Of a stretch of DNA of 59,613 bases, positions 52,538 to 59,613 are shown one piece after another. This stretch comes from Clostridia bacterium. GTDB lineage: Bacteria > Bacillota > Clostridia > Christensenellales > Aristaeellaceae. The notes beneath the pieces are model-generated. The model was not told the DNA's origin, did not search any database, and saw only the letters and a list, made by a program, of their open reading frames with translations. The stretch is from positions 1 to 59,613 of the forward strand of contig JAFQKQ010000091.1 of assembly GCA_017396845.1 (NCBI GenBank), written 5' to 3'. The position numbers and the translations under genes were made by a program. Numbering within the stretch: position 1 is the first letter of the stretch; each line of letters begins with the position of its first letter.

Positions 52538-53602
52538 ATGGATATTCGCGTTGAACTGAATGCAAATCCCGGTGTCAAGCCTCAGGATGCTTCGAAGCTC
52601 GGATTCGGAAAAATATTCACCGATCATATGTTTATGATGGAGTATGACCGCGAAAACGGCTGGCACGACGCGCGGATTGTTCCCTACGGAAATATTTGCG
52701 TGTCTCCCGCATCCACCGTTCTGCACTACGGCGCTGAAATTTTTGAGGGCATGAAGGCCTACCGCCGTCCGGACGGAGAAATTCAGCTGTTCAGACCCCT
52801 TGATAATTTTGACCGCATGAATCAGTCCGCAGACAGGCTCTGCCTTCCCCAGATCGATCCAGATTTCTGCCTGAAGGCGCTTAAGAAGCTGATTGATATC
52901 GACAGAGATTGGGTTCCTTCCGCCGAGGGCGCGAGCCTCTACATTCGCCCGTTCCTGTTCGGAAACGATCCGTTCCTGGGCGTGCACACGGTCAATAACG
53001 CCGTGTTCGTCATCATTCTTTCGCCCTCCGGCTCCTATTATAAGGAAGGCGTAAACCCCGTCAGAATCATGATCGAAACCGAGGACGTTCGCGCGGTTCG
53101 CGGCGGCACCGGCTATGCCAAGTGTGGCGGCAACTATGCGGCTTCCATGCGTGCGGGCGAGAAGGCCGAAAAGAAGGGTTTTGCCCAGGTGCTGTGGCTT
53201 GACGGCGTAGAGCGCAAGTATGTGGAAGAAGTAGGATCCATGAACGTTATGTTCAAAATTAACGGCGTAGTTGTAACGCCGAAGCTCACCGGCTCCGTGC
53301 TTCCCGGCATCACCAGAAGAAGCTGCATCGCGCTTCTCAAGGAGTGGGGCGTACCGGTTGAGGAGAGACTGGTTTCCGTTGAAGAGCTGGCGGAAGCGGT
53401 AAAGACTGGCGCGCTGGAAGAGGCGTTCGGCTGCGGTACGGCGGCGGTCATTTCTCCCATCGGCGAGCTGTCCGTGGACGATGTTCCCTATGTCGTAAAC
53501 GGCGGAAATATCGGCGAAGTCACCCAGAAGCTGTATGACGAATTGACCGGCATCCAGTGGGGCAAGAAGGCGGATCCCTTTGGCTGGACGGAAGCTATAT
53601 AA
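52538..53602 (+). CDS. ilvE: Branched-chain amino acid aminotransferase
   Basis: A 354-residue PLP enzyme (fold type IV) that interconverts Leu, Ile and Val with their 2-oxoacids, using glutamate/2-oxoglutarate. Landmarks: LHYGAEIFEGMKAYRRPDG, FDRMNQSADRLCLP, YIRPFLFGNDPFLGV, the catalytic lysine in GGTGYAKCGGNYA (K195), and VEEVGSMNVMF. It belongs to the larger BCAT type resembling the eukaryotic enzyme. ATG has GGAGG upstream. In the proposed pathway it is the last step, amination of the 2-oxoacids made by the Vor enzyme. Its TAATG junction with the next gene suggests coupling. Confidence 0.96.
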   Translation: MDIRVELNANPGVKPQDASKLGFGKIFTDHMFMMEYDRENGWHDARIVPYGNICVSPASTVLHYGAEIFEGMKAYRRPDGEIQLFRPLDNFDRMNQSADRLCLPQIDPDFCLKALKKLIDIDRDWVPSAEGASLYIRPFLFGNDPFLGVHTVNNAVFVIILSPSGSYYKEGVNPVRIMIETEDVRAVRGGTGYAKCGGNYAASMRAGEKAEKKGFAQVLWLDGVERKYVEEVGSMNVMFKINGVVVTPKLTGSVLPGITRRSCIALLKEWGVPVEERLVSVEELAEAVKTGALEEAFGCGTAAVISPIGELSVDDVPYVVNGGNIGEVTQKLYDELTGIQWGKKADPFGWTEAI

Positions 53603-54270
53603 TGAAGAGAGTTACGCTGTTTGCCGGGCATTACGGAAGCGGCAAGACGAATTTAGCGGTAAATTACGCGCTCAGGCTCGCTGAAATGGGAAAAAAGACG
53701 ATGATCGCCGATCTTGACATTGTAAATCCCTATTTCAGAACGCGGGACAGCGAGAAGGCGCTTGCGGATGCGGGCGTGCGCATCGTGGTATCGCCCTTTG
53801 CCAACAGCAATGTGGACGTGCCCGCGCTTCCGCAGGAGATGTATGCGGTCACGGACGACAAAAGCTATTTTGCCGTAGTGGACGTAGGCGGCGACGACCG
53901 CGGCGCGCTTGCGCTTGGCAGACTTGCTCCGGCGCTGATGAAAGAAGACGATTATGAAATGCTGTTTGTCATGAATTTCTATCGTCCGCTCACAACAAAT
54001 GCCGAAAGCGCCGTTGCCGTTATGCGCGAGGTGGAAAACGCTTCCCATATGAAATTTACCGGCATTATCAATAACTCAAATCTCGGTCAGCAAACGACGG
54101 GCGAGGATATCATACGTACGCATGCGCGGGCGATGGAGGTTTCCCGCCTTACCGGTCTTGAGCTTGCGGCAACCTGCGTGCGCGAGGATCTGATAGGGGA
54201 AGTGTCCCCCAAAATCGAAAACCTGATTCCCATACGGCTGCACTTCCGCGACGAATGGGCAATCTTCTGA
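53602..54270 (+). CDS. MinD/ParA-like P-loop ATPase
   Basis: A 222-residue cytoplasmic ATPase. The deviant Walker A motif is FAGHYGSGKTNLAVN; KKTMIADLDIVNPYFRTRDSEKAL and YFAVVDVGGDDRGA supply the other nucleotide-binding aspartates; MNFYRPLT follows. The start is shared with the ilvE stop codon (TAATG). Clostridial 2-oxoacid:ferredoxin oxidoreductase genes often have such an ATPase next to them; its role is not established, and an iron-sulfur or complex assembly role is only a guess. Next gene is 18 bp downstream. Confidence 0.88.
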   Translation: MKRVTLFAGHYGSGKTNLAVNYALRLAEMGKKTMIADLDIVNPYFRTRDSEKALADAGVRIVVSPFANSNVDVPALPQEMYAVTDDKSYFAVVDVGGDDRGALALGRLAPALMKEDDYEMLFVMNFYRPLTTNAESAVAVMREVENASHMKFTGIINNSNLGQQTTGEDIIRTHARAMEVSRLTGLELAATCVREDLIGEVSPKIENLIPIRLHFRDEWAIF

Positions 54271-54288
54271 AATACGGGAGGAAAAAAT

Positions 54289-54495
54289 ATGGCAAAGGTA
54301 ACGTTCCGGGAGGAAAGATGCAAGGGCTGCGGCCTGTGTGTCGGCGCCTGCCCGAAAAAAATCGTGAAGCTGGATGAAGAAAAGCTGAACGCGCTGGGAC
54401 ATCATCCCGCGAAGGTGGACGATATGGATAAGTGCATCGGCTGCGCGTTCTGTGCGACGATGTGCCCCGATTGCGTAATTACGGTGGAAAGGTAA
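54289..54495 (+). CDS. 2x[4Fe-4S] ferredoxin-type subunit (Vor/Kor delta)
   Basis: A 68-residue protein with two classical cysteine sets: CKGCGLCVGACPKK and CIGCAFCATMCPDC. It is the small electron-transfer subunit of four-subunit 2-oxoacid:ferredoxin oxidoreductases, passing electrons between ferredoxin and the TPP subunit. Full length. It is followed 12 bp later by the alpha subunit gene, and its start has GGGAGG. Confidence 0.94.
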   Translation: MAKVTFREERCKGCGLCVGACPKKIVKLDEEKLNALGHHPAKVDDMDKCIGCAFCATMCPDCVITVER

Positions 54496-54507
54496 GGAAT
54501 GTAAGAT

Positions 54508-55575
54508 ATGGCTGATAAAGTGCTTATGAAGGGCAACGAAGCCCTGGCAGAGGCCGCCATCATGGCAGGCTGCCGCCATTACTTCGGCTATCCCATTACG
54601 CCGCAGACCGAGGTCGCGGCATATCTGGCCAAGCGCATGCCGCAGATCGGCGGAACCTTTCTGCAGGCGGAGAGCGAAGTCGCGGCGATCAATATGGTAA
54701 TTGGCGTTGCTTCTGCGGGCAAGCGCGTAATGACGTCCTCGTCAAGCCCCGGAATCTCGTTAAAGAGCGAGGGCCTCAGCTATCTGGCGGGCTGCGATCT
54801 TCCGGCGCTGGTTGTAAACGTACAGCGCGGCGGGCCGGGACTGGGCGGCATTCAGCCCAGCCAGTCCGACTATTTCCAGGCGACCAGAGGCGCGGGACAC
54901 GGCGATTTCCACATGCTGGTTCTGGCTCCCGCATCCGTTCAGGAAATGGCGAGTTTGGTATTCAAGGGCTTTGACCTTGCGGACAAATACCGCATGACTA
55001 CCATGATCCTTGCAGACGGCACCATGGGACAGATGATGGAGCCGGTATCTCTGGATATGGGCAGCGTAAATGAATACGACAAGAGCTGGGCGGTTACGGG
55101 TACGAAGTGCGAAAGAAAGCACAACATCATCAATTCCCTCTCCCTGCTTCCCGAGGAACTGGAACAGTGGAATATCCGCCGCTATGATATGTACAAAAAG
55201 ATCGAAGAAAGAGAGGTTATGTATGATGAATACATGACCGAAGATGCGGATATTATCGTTGTGGCGTTCGGTGTTGCGGCGCGCGTTGCGAGAAACGCAA
55301 TCGTTGCGGCGAGAGAAAAGGGCATCAAAGCTGGTCTCGTTCGCCCGATCACCCTTTGGCCATTCCCGAAGGAAATTCTGAAACAGCGCGCGAAGAACGC
55401 CAAGGCGTTTGTAAGCGTAGAGCTTTCCACGGGTCAGATGATCGAGGATATCGAGCTTGCCATTCGCTGCACGCGTCCGGTGCTTTTGGCCTCCCGCGTC
55501 GGCGGCATGATTCCCACGCCCGAAGAGGTGCTTGAAAAGATTGAAGAAGCTCAGAAGATCGGAGGCGAGGCGTAA
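54508..55575 (+). CDS. vorB: 2-oxoacid:ferredoxin oxidoreductase alpha subunit (VorB type)
   Basis: A 355-residue protein of the 2-oxoisovalerate/2-oxoacid ferredoxin oxidoreductase alpha family. Landmarks: KGNEALAEAAIMAGCRHYFGYPITPQTEVAAYL, the substrate-site segment FLQAESEVAAINMVIGVASAG, TSSSSPGISLKSEGLSYLAG, VVNVQRGGPGLGGIQPSQ and ATRGAGHGD. It oxidises 2-oxoacids to acyl-CoA plus CO2, or runs in reverse to carboxylate acyl-CoA with reduced ferredoxin. The synthetase and aminotransferase neighbours and the T-box argue for the reverse, biosynthetic direction and for branched substrates. It abuts the beta gene with no gap. Confidence 0.95.
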   Translation: MADKVLMKGNEALAEAAIMAGCRHYFGYPITPQTEVAAYLAKRMPQIGGTFLQAESEVAAINMVIGVASAGKRVMTSSSSPGISLKSEGLSYLAGCDLPALVVNVQRGGPGLGGIQPSQSDYFQATRGAGHGDFHMLVLAPASVQEMASLVFKGFDLADKYRMTTMILADGTMGQMMEPVSLDMGSVNEYDKSWAVTGTKCERKHNIINSLSLLPEELEQWNIRRYDMYKKIEEREVMYDEYMTEDADIIVVAFGVAARVARNAIVAAREKGIKAGLVRPITLWPFPKEILKQRAKNAKAFVSVELSTGQMIEDIELAIRCTRPVLLASRVGGMIPTPEEVLEKIEEAQKIGGEA

Positions 55576-56328
55576 ATGATCGTATTTGAAAAGCCGAAAG
55601 CGCTGGCGGATGTGAAGATGCACTACTGCCCGGGCTGCACCCACGGCATTATCCACAGGCTCGTCGCCGAGGCGATTGATGAACTGGGCATTGAAGGACG
55701 CGTAATCGGTGTTGCGCCCGTCGGCTGCTCGGTATTTGCCTACAACTACTTTAACTGCGATATGGTTCAGGCGGCGCACGGCCGTGCTCCGGCGGTTGCC
55801 ACGGGCGTAAAGCGCGCAGATCCCGAAAATATCGTATTCACCTATCAGGGCGACGGCGATTTGGCCGCCATCGGTACCGCTGAAACCGTGCACAGCGCGG
55901 CAAGAGGCGAAAACATCACCATTATCTTTGTAAATAACGCCATTTACGGCATGACCGGCGGACAGATGGCTCCGACCACGCTGCCCGGACAGGTTACGCA
56001 GACTTCTCCCTACGGCCGTCAGGTGGAATCGGTCGGCTTCCCGATCAAGGTTTGCGAGCTTCTGAAAAATGTAGACGGCGCAGCGTATCTGGAGCGCGTA
56101 GCGGTAAACGATGTAAAGAACGTCAAAAACGCTAAGCGCGCCATCAAGAAGGCGTTTGAGTATCAGGTTCAGGGTAAGGGCTTCTCGCTGATTGAAGTGC
56201 TTTCCACCTGCCCCACCAACTGGGGACTTACGCCGGACAAGGCGCTCAAGTGGCTGGAAGAGAACATGATGCCCTATTATCCGCTGGGTGTATACAAGGA
56301 TAAGTACGCAGAGGAGGCCGGCAAATGA
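55576..56328 (+). CDS. 2-oxoacid:ferredoxin oxidoreductase beta subunit (TPP-binding)
   Basis: A 250-residue thiamine-diphosphate subunit. CPGCTHG is near the N-terminus, the TPP/Mg motif is YQGDGDLAAIG (90-100) with NNAIYGMTGGQMAPT (120-134), and HGRAPAVATGVK precedes it. It carries the catalytic centre where the C-C bond is made or broken. It starts directly after the alpha stop codon and overlaps the gamma start by 4 bases. Confidence 0.95.
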   Translation: MIVFEKPKALADVKMHYCPGCTHGIIHRLVAEAIDELGIEGRVIGVAPVGCSVFAYNYFNCDMVQAAHGRAPAVATGVKRADPENIVFTYQGDGDLAAIGTAETVHSAARGENITIIFVNNAIYGMTGGQMAPTTLPGQVTQTSPYGRQVESVGFPIKVCELLKNVDGAAYLERVAVNDVKNVKNAKRAIKKAFEYQVQGKGFSLIEVLSTCPTNWGLTPDKALKWLEENMMPYYPLGVYKDKYAEEAGK

Positions 56329-56858
56329 AGACGACGAACATACTGATTTCCGGCTTCGGCGGACAGGGCGTGCTGTTTACCGGAAAATTCATTGCCTATG
56401 AGGGACTTTTGGAGGGAAAGGAAGTCACATGGCTTCCGTCCTACGGCCCCGAGATGCGCGGCGGAACCGCCAGCTGCTCGGTTATCATTTCGGATTCGCC
56501 CATCGGAAGTCCGCTGGTTCCCAAGCCCGACATACTGATCGCTATGAATCTCCCGTCTCTTGACAAGTTTGAGGACGCGGTAGTTCCCGGCGGCATGATC
56601 TTCTACGATTCGTCCCTGATCGACCGCGATGTAAAGCGCACGGACGTCAAGGCGTTTCCCGTTCCCGCTACGAAAATTGCGGGCGAAGAGGGAATGACGA
56701 CGTTGGCAAACATGATCGTAATGGGAAAGATGCTGAAGGAAAGCGCCCTTTTCCCGATGGATGCCATCGATAAGACGATTGCCAAGGTGGTATCTGCCAA
56801 GCGGCAGAACCTCATTGAACTGAATAAAAAAGCCATTTCCATCGGAAGTGAAATGTAA
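56325..56858 (+). CDS. 2-oxoacid:ferredoxin oxidoreductase gamma subunit
   Basis: A 177-residue subunit of the PFOR-gamma fold that helps bind CoA. Recognisable features are [23 protein letters not shown], the [22 protein letters not shown] segment and [16 protein letters not shown]. It is the last gene of the Leu T-box operon; its stop lies inside a large hairpin terminator. Confidence 0.94.
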   Translation: MKTTNILISGFGGQGVLFTGKFIAYEGLLEGKEVTWLPSYGPEMRGGTASCSVIISDSPIGSPLVPKPDILIAMNLPSLDKFEDAVVPGGMIFYDSSLIDRDVKRTDVKAFPVPATKIAGEEGMTTLANMIVMGKMLKESALFPMDAIDKTIAKVVSAKRQNLIELNKKAISIGSEM

Positions 56859-56918
56859 ACGAAAATTGTTCGCCATAGAATTATCACGATTCTGTGGCGA
56901 TTAGTTTACATTTTTGGT
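56851..56918 (+). terminator. Long hairpin terminator of the Vor operon
   Basis: AAATGTAAAC (56851-56860) pairs with GTTTACATTT (56905-56914); an inner stem TCGCCATAGAAT/ATTCTGTGGCGA adds about 12 bp. A T run closes it. The gamma stop codon is within the left arm. Confidence 0.8.
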
Positions 56919-57010
56919 GTGTGAAAACACTGGTAATTGCAGCGAAAATAATGTATACTGATACTGAGTACATATCGAAAGAGGAAGCGGACGCGAGAAA
57001 GGATGCGCAT

Positions 57011-58060
57011 ATGATCAGGAAATTACTGGCGTGGATGCTCATGCTTGCGCTTATGATAAGCGCACCGGCCTTTGTGGAAGGCGAAAGCGGCTTTGAACAG
57101 TTTCTCTTTATCGACTGCGATACGTTTTTGAACGGATGCGCCGGCCTTCCCATAACATGGACGGTCATCGATGTAATGAATGAGAATGCACCGGAGGGGA
57201 CGTTCACATACCGGCTGATGAAGGACGGGGAAGAGATATCGTCTCAGGAGACAGATCAGCCGATATATCAATATACGCCGGATGAAGGCGGCGCATATTG
57301 GCTGGAAGCGGAGGTTCTCACTTCCGCGGGAGAAGAGCTTCTGTTTTCGGAAGAGGTCCTTGTGTCGGACAAGCTGTATATGGGCTTTTTCGAGCAGGAC
57401 CGCAATGAGAAAACGGAGGATCCGATTGAATGGCGGATTCTTGCGGTGGGGGACGGACGCGCGTTTGTGTTGAGCGAGTATGTGCTGAAAAACGGGTCGT
57501 ACTTCAATCCGGAATGGATCAAATACAAATATTGCTATTGGAGCCGCAGCTATATCGGCGAAGCGGGTGAAAACAATATGCGAACGGGCAAGAAGATCAT
57601 GCCCACGCCCGACACGGTGCCGCTCAAAGATGGCAGCATGGGAACGGACGACGATTTGTACTATGTACACGTTCGCAAATGGCTCAACGATGATTTTCTG
57701 CATTCCGCATTTTCAGAGGCGGAGCAGGAGCGCATATTGCTTACGCACAACGAAAATGCCGATAGTCCGTACGGAATTGAGGGCGGCCCCGATACGGACG
57801 ACTATATATTCTTTTTAAGCCTTGACGAGCTGCTCACCTATCTTCCCGAGGAGCGGGACAGAAAGTGCAAAATGACAAAGAGCGCGCTTAAGGAGATTGG
57901 AAGCAAGCCGCAGTATTACTGGCTGAGAAACAACGGCAAATGGCGCTGCAATGCAATGTACGTATATGCGGACAGCGGCAAGCATTCCACCTATGGCTCG
58001 GACGTCGGCCATAGCGATCTCGGATACCGCCCCGCCATGTGGATTTCCATCGGCGGATGA
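57011..58060 (+). CDS. Secreted DUF6273 protein, copy 1
   Basis: A 349-residue exported protein. Signal peptide: IRKLLAWMLMLALMISAPAF. An Ig-like domain follows (LPITWTVIDVMN...GGAYWLEAEVLTSAGEE, about 35-115), then a DUF6273 C-terminal domain (PIEWRILAVGDGRAFVLSEY...WLNDDFLHSAFSEAEQERI...WLRNNGKWRCNAMYV...GYRPAMWISIGG, about 130-349). DUF6273 proteins are typical surface proteins of gut clostridia, with no defined function. I start at 57011, seven bases after AAAGGA; the longer frame lies in upstream non-coding sequence. The next gene is a paralogue. Confidence 0.86.
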   Translation: MIRKLLAWMLMLALMISAPAFVEGESGFEQFLFIDCDTFLNGCAGLPITWTVIDVMNENAPEGTFTYRLMKDGEEISSQETDQPIYQYTPDEGGAYWLEAEVLTSAGEELLFSEEVLVSDKLYMGFFEQDRNEKTEDPIEWRILAVGDGRAFVLSEYVLKNGSYFNPEWIKYKYCYWSRSYIGEAGENNMRTGKKIMPTPDTVPLKDGSMGTDDDLYYVHVRKWLNDDFLHSAFSEAEQERILLTHNENADSPYGIEGGPDTDDYIFFLSLDELLTYLPEERDRKCKMTKSALKEIGSKPQYYWLRNNGKWRCNAMYVYADSGKHSTYGSDVGHSDLGYRPAMWISIGG

Positions 58061-58115
58061 CGGATCAATGAAAATGTGCAGTCTATAAGTCTATAAAGAG
58101 AATATGAGGAGAAGT

Positions 58116-59228
58116 ATGAAAAAGAGCATCATTTCCCTGCTGCTGGCGGCAGCTATGATTACGGCGGTTTTTACAGGCTTTGCGGAAACGGATCATCAGA
58201 AGAAACGCAGCGATATAATGCTTTCTTCGGCGTATGTGGATATAGACAGCCGCGCATATATGATCACCTGTGATACGAAATCGAACGGCTACATAGGCAT
58301 TCCGATCACATGGACGATTGATAGCCTTGTACCCGGCGAAAACGTGTACGGCACATTCATATTCGATGTGTACAGAGACGGCGAAATCGTGTATCAGGGG
58401 GAAGAGACGCAGGATATTACCGTATCCCATATTCCCGACCGCGAGGGAACGTATTATGCGGTCGCGCATCAGACGGATGTGGAAGGCGGAATCATGTATG
58501 TGTCCGGCGAAGCGGACGTTCAGCCGTCCATTGTCATAGGCACGTTTGAGCAGGACAGAAAAGAGGAGACGATTGATCCTATCGAGTGGCAGGTTGTAAC
58601 CGTAAAGGACGGCCGCGCGCTCATCATCAGCAAATATATTCTCAAGTGCGATTCGTACTTTGATCCCAGCTGGATCAAGTATAAATATTGCAACTGGGAG
58701 GGCTCGATCATCGGCACGACGGAAGATACCAATTACCTTGGAAACGTAAACGGCAGGCGCGTAAACGTAGCGCCGGACAAGGTTCCGCTGAGAGACGGAA
58801 GCAAGGGCACGGATGCGGATCTTTTTCCGGAGCACTGCCGCTACTGGTGCAGCGAGATCTTCTATAAGGATGCGTTTACCGAGGAAGAGAAGGAGAGAAT
58901 TCTTCTCACCGTGAACACCAATCCCGATAATCCGCAGGGCGTCGATTGCGGTCCGGACACGGAGGACTATGTATTCTTCTTAAGCTATGAAGAGATTCTG
59001 GAATACTGGCCGGAGAATGAAATGCGCAAGTCGAGTCTGACGCCGCAGGCCAGAAGCGAGCTTCCGGATAGAAAGCCAATCCGCTACTGGCTGAGAACCA
59101 ACGGCGAATACCGCTGCAACGCCATGCACGTTAGGGGCGACAACGGCGCCATTTCCACTTATGGCGATGATGTAGGGCATGCGACTGTGGGCTACAGACC
59201 CGCCATGTGGATTACCATCGGCGGCTGA
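58116..59228 (+). CDS. Secreted DUF6273 protein, copy 2
   Basis: A 370-residue paralogue of the preceding gene: signal peptide KKSIISLLLAAAMITAVFTG, Ig-like domain (IGIPITWTIDSLVPGENVYG, EGTYYAVAHQTDVEGG), then DUF6273 (DPIEWQVVTVKDGRALIIS, WCSEIFYKDAFTEEEKERI, WLRTNGEYRCNAMHV, GYRPAMWITIGG). Start 58116 follows GAGGAG. The pair shares FEQDRKEET/FEQDRNEKT and WIKYKYCNW/WIKYKYCYW segments, so it arose by tandem duplication. Confidence 0.86.
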   Translation: MKKSIISLLLAAAMITAVFTGFAETDHQKKRSDIMLSSAYVDIDSRAYMITCDTKSNGYIGIPITWTIDSLVPGENVYGTFIFDVYRDGEIVYQGEETQDITVSHIPDREGTYYAVAHQTDVEGGIMYVSGEADVQPSIVIGTFEQDRKEETIDPIEWQVVTVKDGRALIISKYILKCDSYFDPSWIKYKYCNWEGSIIGTTEDTNYLGNVNGRRVNVAPDKVPLRDGSKGTDADLFPEHCRYWCSEIFYKDAFTEEEKERILLTVNTNPDNPQGVDCGPDTEDYVFFLSYEEILEYWPENEMRKSSLTPQARSELPDRKPIRYWLRTNGEYRCNAMHVRGDNGAISTYGDDVGHATVGYRPAMWITIGG

Positions 59229-59286
59229 AGCGCGGAATCGGGTAAAGATATATAAATAAGTATAGGAAGGAAGGACTTAAGCAGTT

Positions 59287-59613
59287 ATGCGTAGATTAGC
59301 AATGATTATGTGCCTGGTTGTGTTTGTGCTTGCGTCCATGGGCGCGTCTTCTTCGGCGGAAGCGATCGATTTCTCCATCGTCCTTCTTACTGAAGTGGAG
59401 GAGAATGCGTTTACGGACAATGAGAACCTTAGGGAGATCATTTTGCCCAAGCATGTCGAAAAAATCGGAGCCGAAGCGTTTAAAGGATGTACGTCTCTTG
59501 AAAAGGTTACCTGTCTTTCGAGGGATGTAAAGATCGACGATACCGCATTTGACGGGGCGGGCGAGTTTGTCGCAGAGTGTTTTATCGGAAGCACGATGGA
59601 TGAATTTGCCGAG
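59287..59613 (+). CDS. Secreted leucine-rich-repeat (BspA-like, LRR_5) protein, truncated by window end
   Basis: An open frame runs from ATG 59287 to the last base of the window (109 codons, no stop). It has a signal peptide (RRLAMIMCLVVFVLASMGASSSAEA), then typical BspA-type repeats: ENAFTDNENLREIILPKHV, EKIGAEAFKGCTSLEKV and DDTAFDGAGEFV. Such surface repeats mediate adhesion or host contact. A GGAAGGAAGGA purine tract lies upstream. The full length lies beyond the window. Confidence 0.75.
   Translation, partial: MRRLAMIMCLVVFVLASMGASSSAEAIDFSIVLLTEVEENAFTDNENLREIILPKHVEKIGAEAFKGCTSLEKVTCLSRDVKIDDTAFDGAGEFVAECFIGSTMDEFAE

Noticed and set aside
53602-54270. Plasmid or chromosome partition protein ParA
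   Set aside because: No ParB partner or repeat array; the gene is tightly coupled to metabolic genes.
48577-56858. Branched-chain amino acid degradation (fermentation) operon
   Set aside because: Vor, IlvE and synthetase could run catabolically with ATP gain, but T-boxes of three BCAA specificities switch on during amino-acid shortage, which fits synthesis. Kept as an alternative direction only.
1-59613. CRISPR array, prophage, transposase, tRNA or rRNA genes
   Set aside because: No regular short direct repeats, integrase or transposase motifs, or cloverleaf/rRNA signatures were found by eye on either strand.

Overview
The window looks like a chromosomal segment of an anaerobic, carbohydrate-degrading clostridium (phylum Bacillota), most plausibly a gut or rumen member of the Christensenellales/Lachnospirales type. 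I infer this from AGGAGG ribosome-binding sites, TTGACA-N17-TATAAT promoters, T-box riboswitches, MalFG/LplBC-type sugar ABC transporters, ferredoxin-linked 2-oxoacid oxidoreductase and BspA/DUF6273-type secreted proteins. No rRNA, tRNA, CRISPR array, transposase or phage gene was recognised. Species-level placement cannot be made by eye.

Layout. 0.2-7.9 kb: an intracellular beta-helix protein with a small partner (minus strand), then a cellobiose phosphorylase (GH94), a YhcH/EbgC-type sugar protein, a GH113-type mannanase-like hydrolase and an M20 amidohydrolase. 7.9-18.9 kb: a sugar uptake and oxidation island: a three-gene ABC transporter, a divergent AraC regulator, two related Gfo/Idh/MocA oxidoreductases, two SDR-type enzymes, a quinone-oxidoreductase-like MDR and an EamA exporter. 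19.2-34.6 kb: mostly housekeeping or miscellaneous genes: HAD phosphatase, SDR, CARDB-like membrane-anchored protein, DUF2461 protein, phosphohexomutase, transketolase, sialidase-fold protein, APH-type kinase, a secreted triple-repeat protein, a TIM-barrel epimerase, a SWIM-SNF2 helicase and a small membrane protein. 38.2-45.2 kb: a LacI-regulated locus of ABC transporter plus GH31 glucosidase/xylosidase with two identical operator-like sites. 35.5-38.2 kb and 45.5-56.9 kb: the branched-chain system described next. 57-59.6 kb: two tandem secreted DUF6273 proteins and the start of a secreted leucine-rich-repeat protein that runs off the window.

The most interesting content is a dispersed, T-box-controlled module. 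Three T-box leaders precede genes for acyl-CoA synthetases. When aligned on the conserved sequence 3' of the specifier they read ATC (Ile), GTC (Val) and CTC (Leu). The Ile and Val leaders each control an unusual fusion of an XRE-type helix-turn-helix, a cupin and an AMP-forming acyl-CoA synthetase. The Leu leader controls an eight-gene operon: a LeuA-like protein that keeps the leucine-sensing domain but has lost the catalytic motifs, a TIM-barrel/acyl-CoA synthetase fusion, a branched-chain aminotransferase (IlvE), a MinD-like ATPase and a four-subunit 2-oxoacid:ferredoxin oxidoreductase of the Vor type. T-boxes switch genes on when the cognate tRNA is uncharged, so this set is expected to make, not degrade, amino acids. 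The simplest reading is biosynthesis of Ile, Val and Leu from 2-methylbutyrate, isobutyrate and isovalerate: acyl-CoA formation, reductive carboxylation by Vor, then transamination by IlvE, with one amino-acid-specific synthetase per branch. The chemistry (reductive carboxylation of branched short-chain acids) is known in rumen anaerobes; the three-way T-box wiring and the fusion proteins are what seem new to me.

A degenerate intergenic repeat family (around 6.6, 10.1 and 45.3 kb) is a second unexplained structure.
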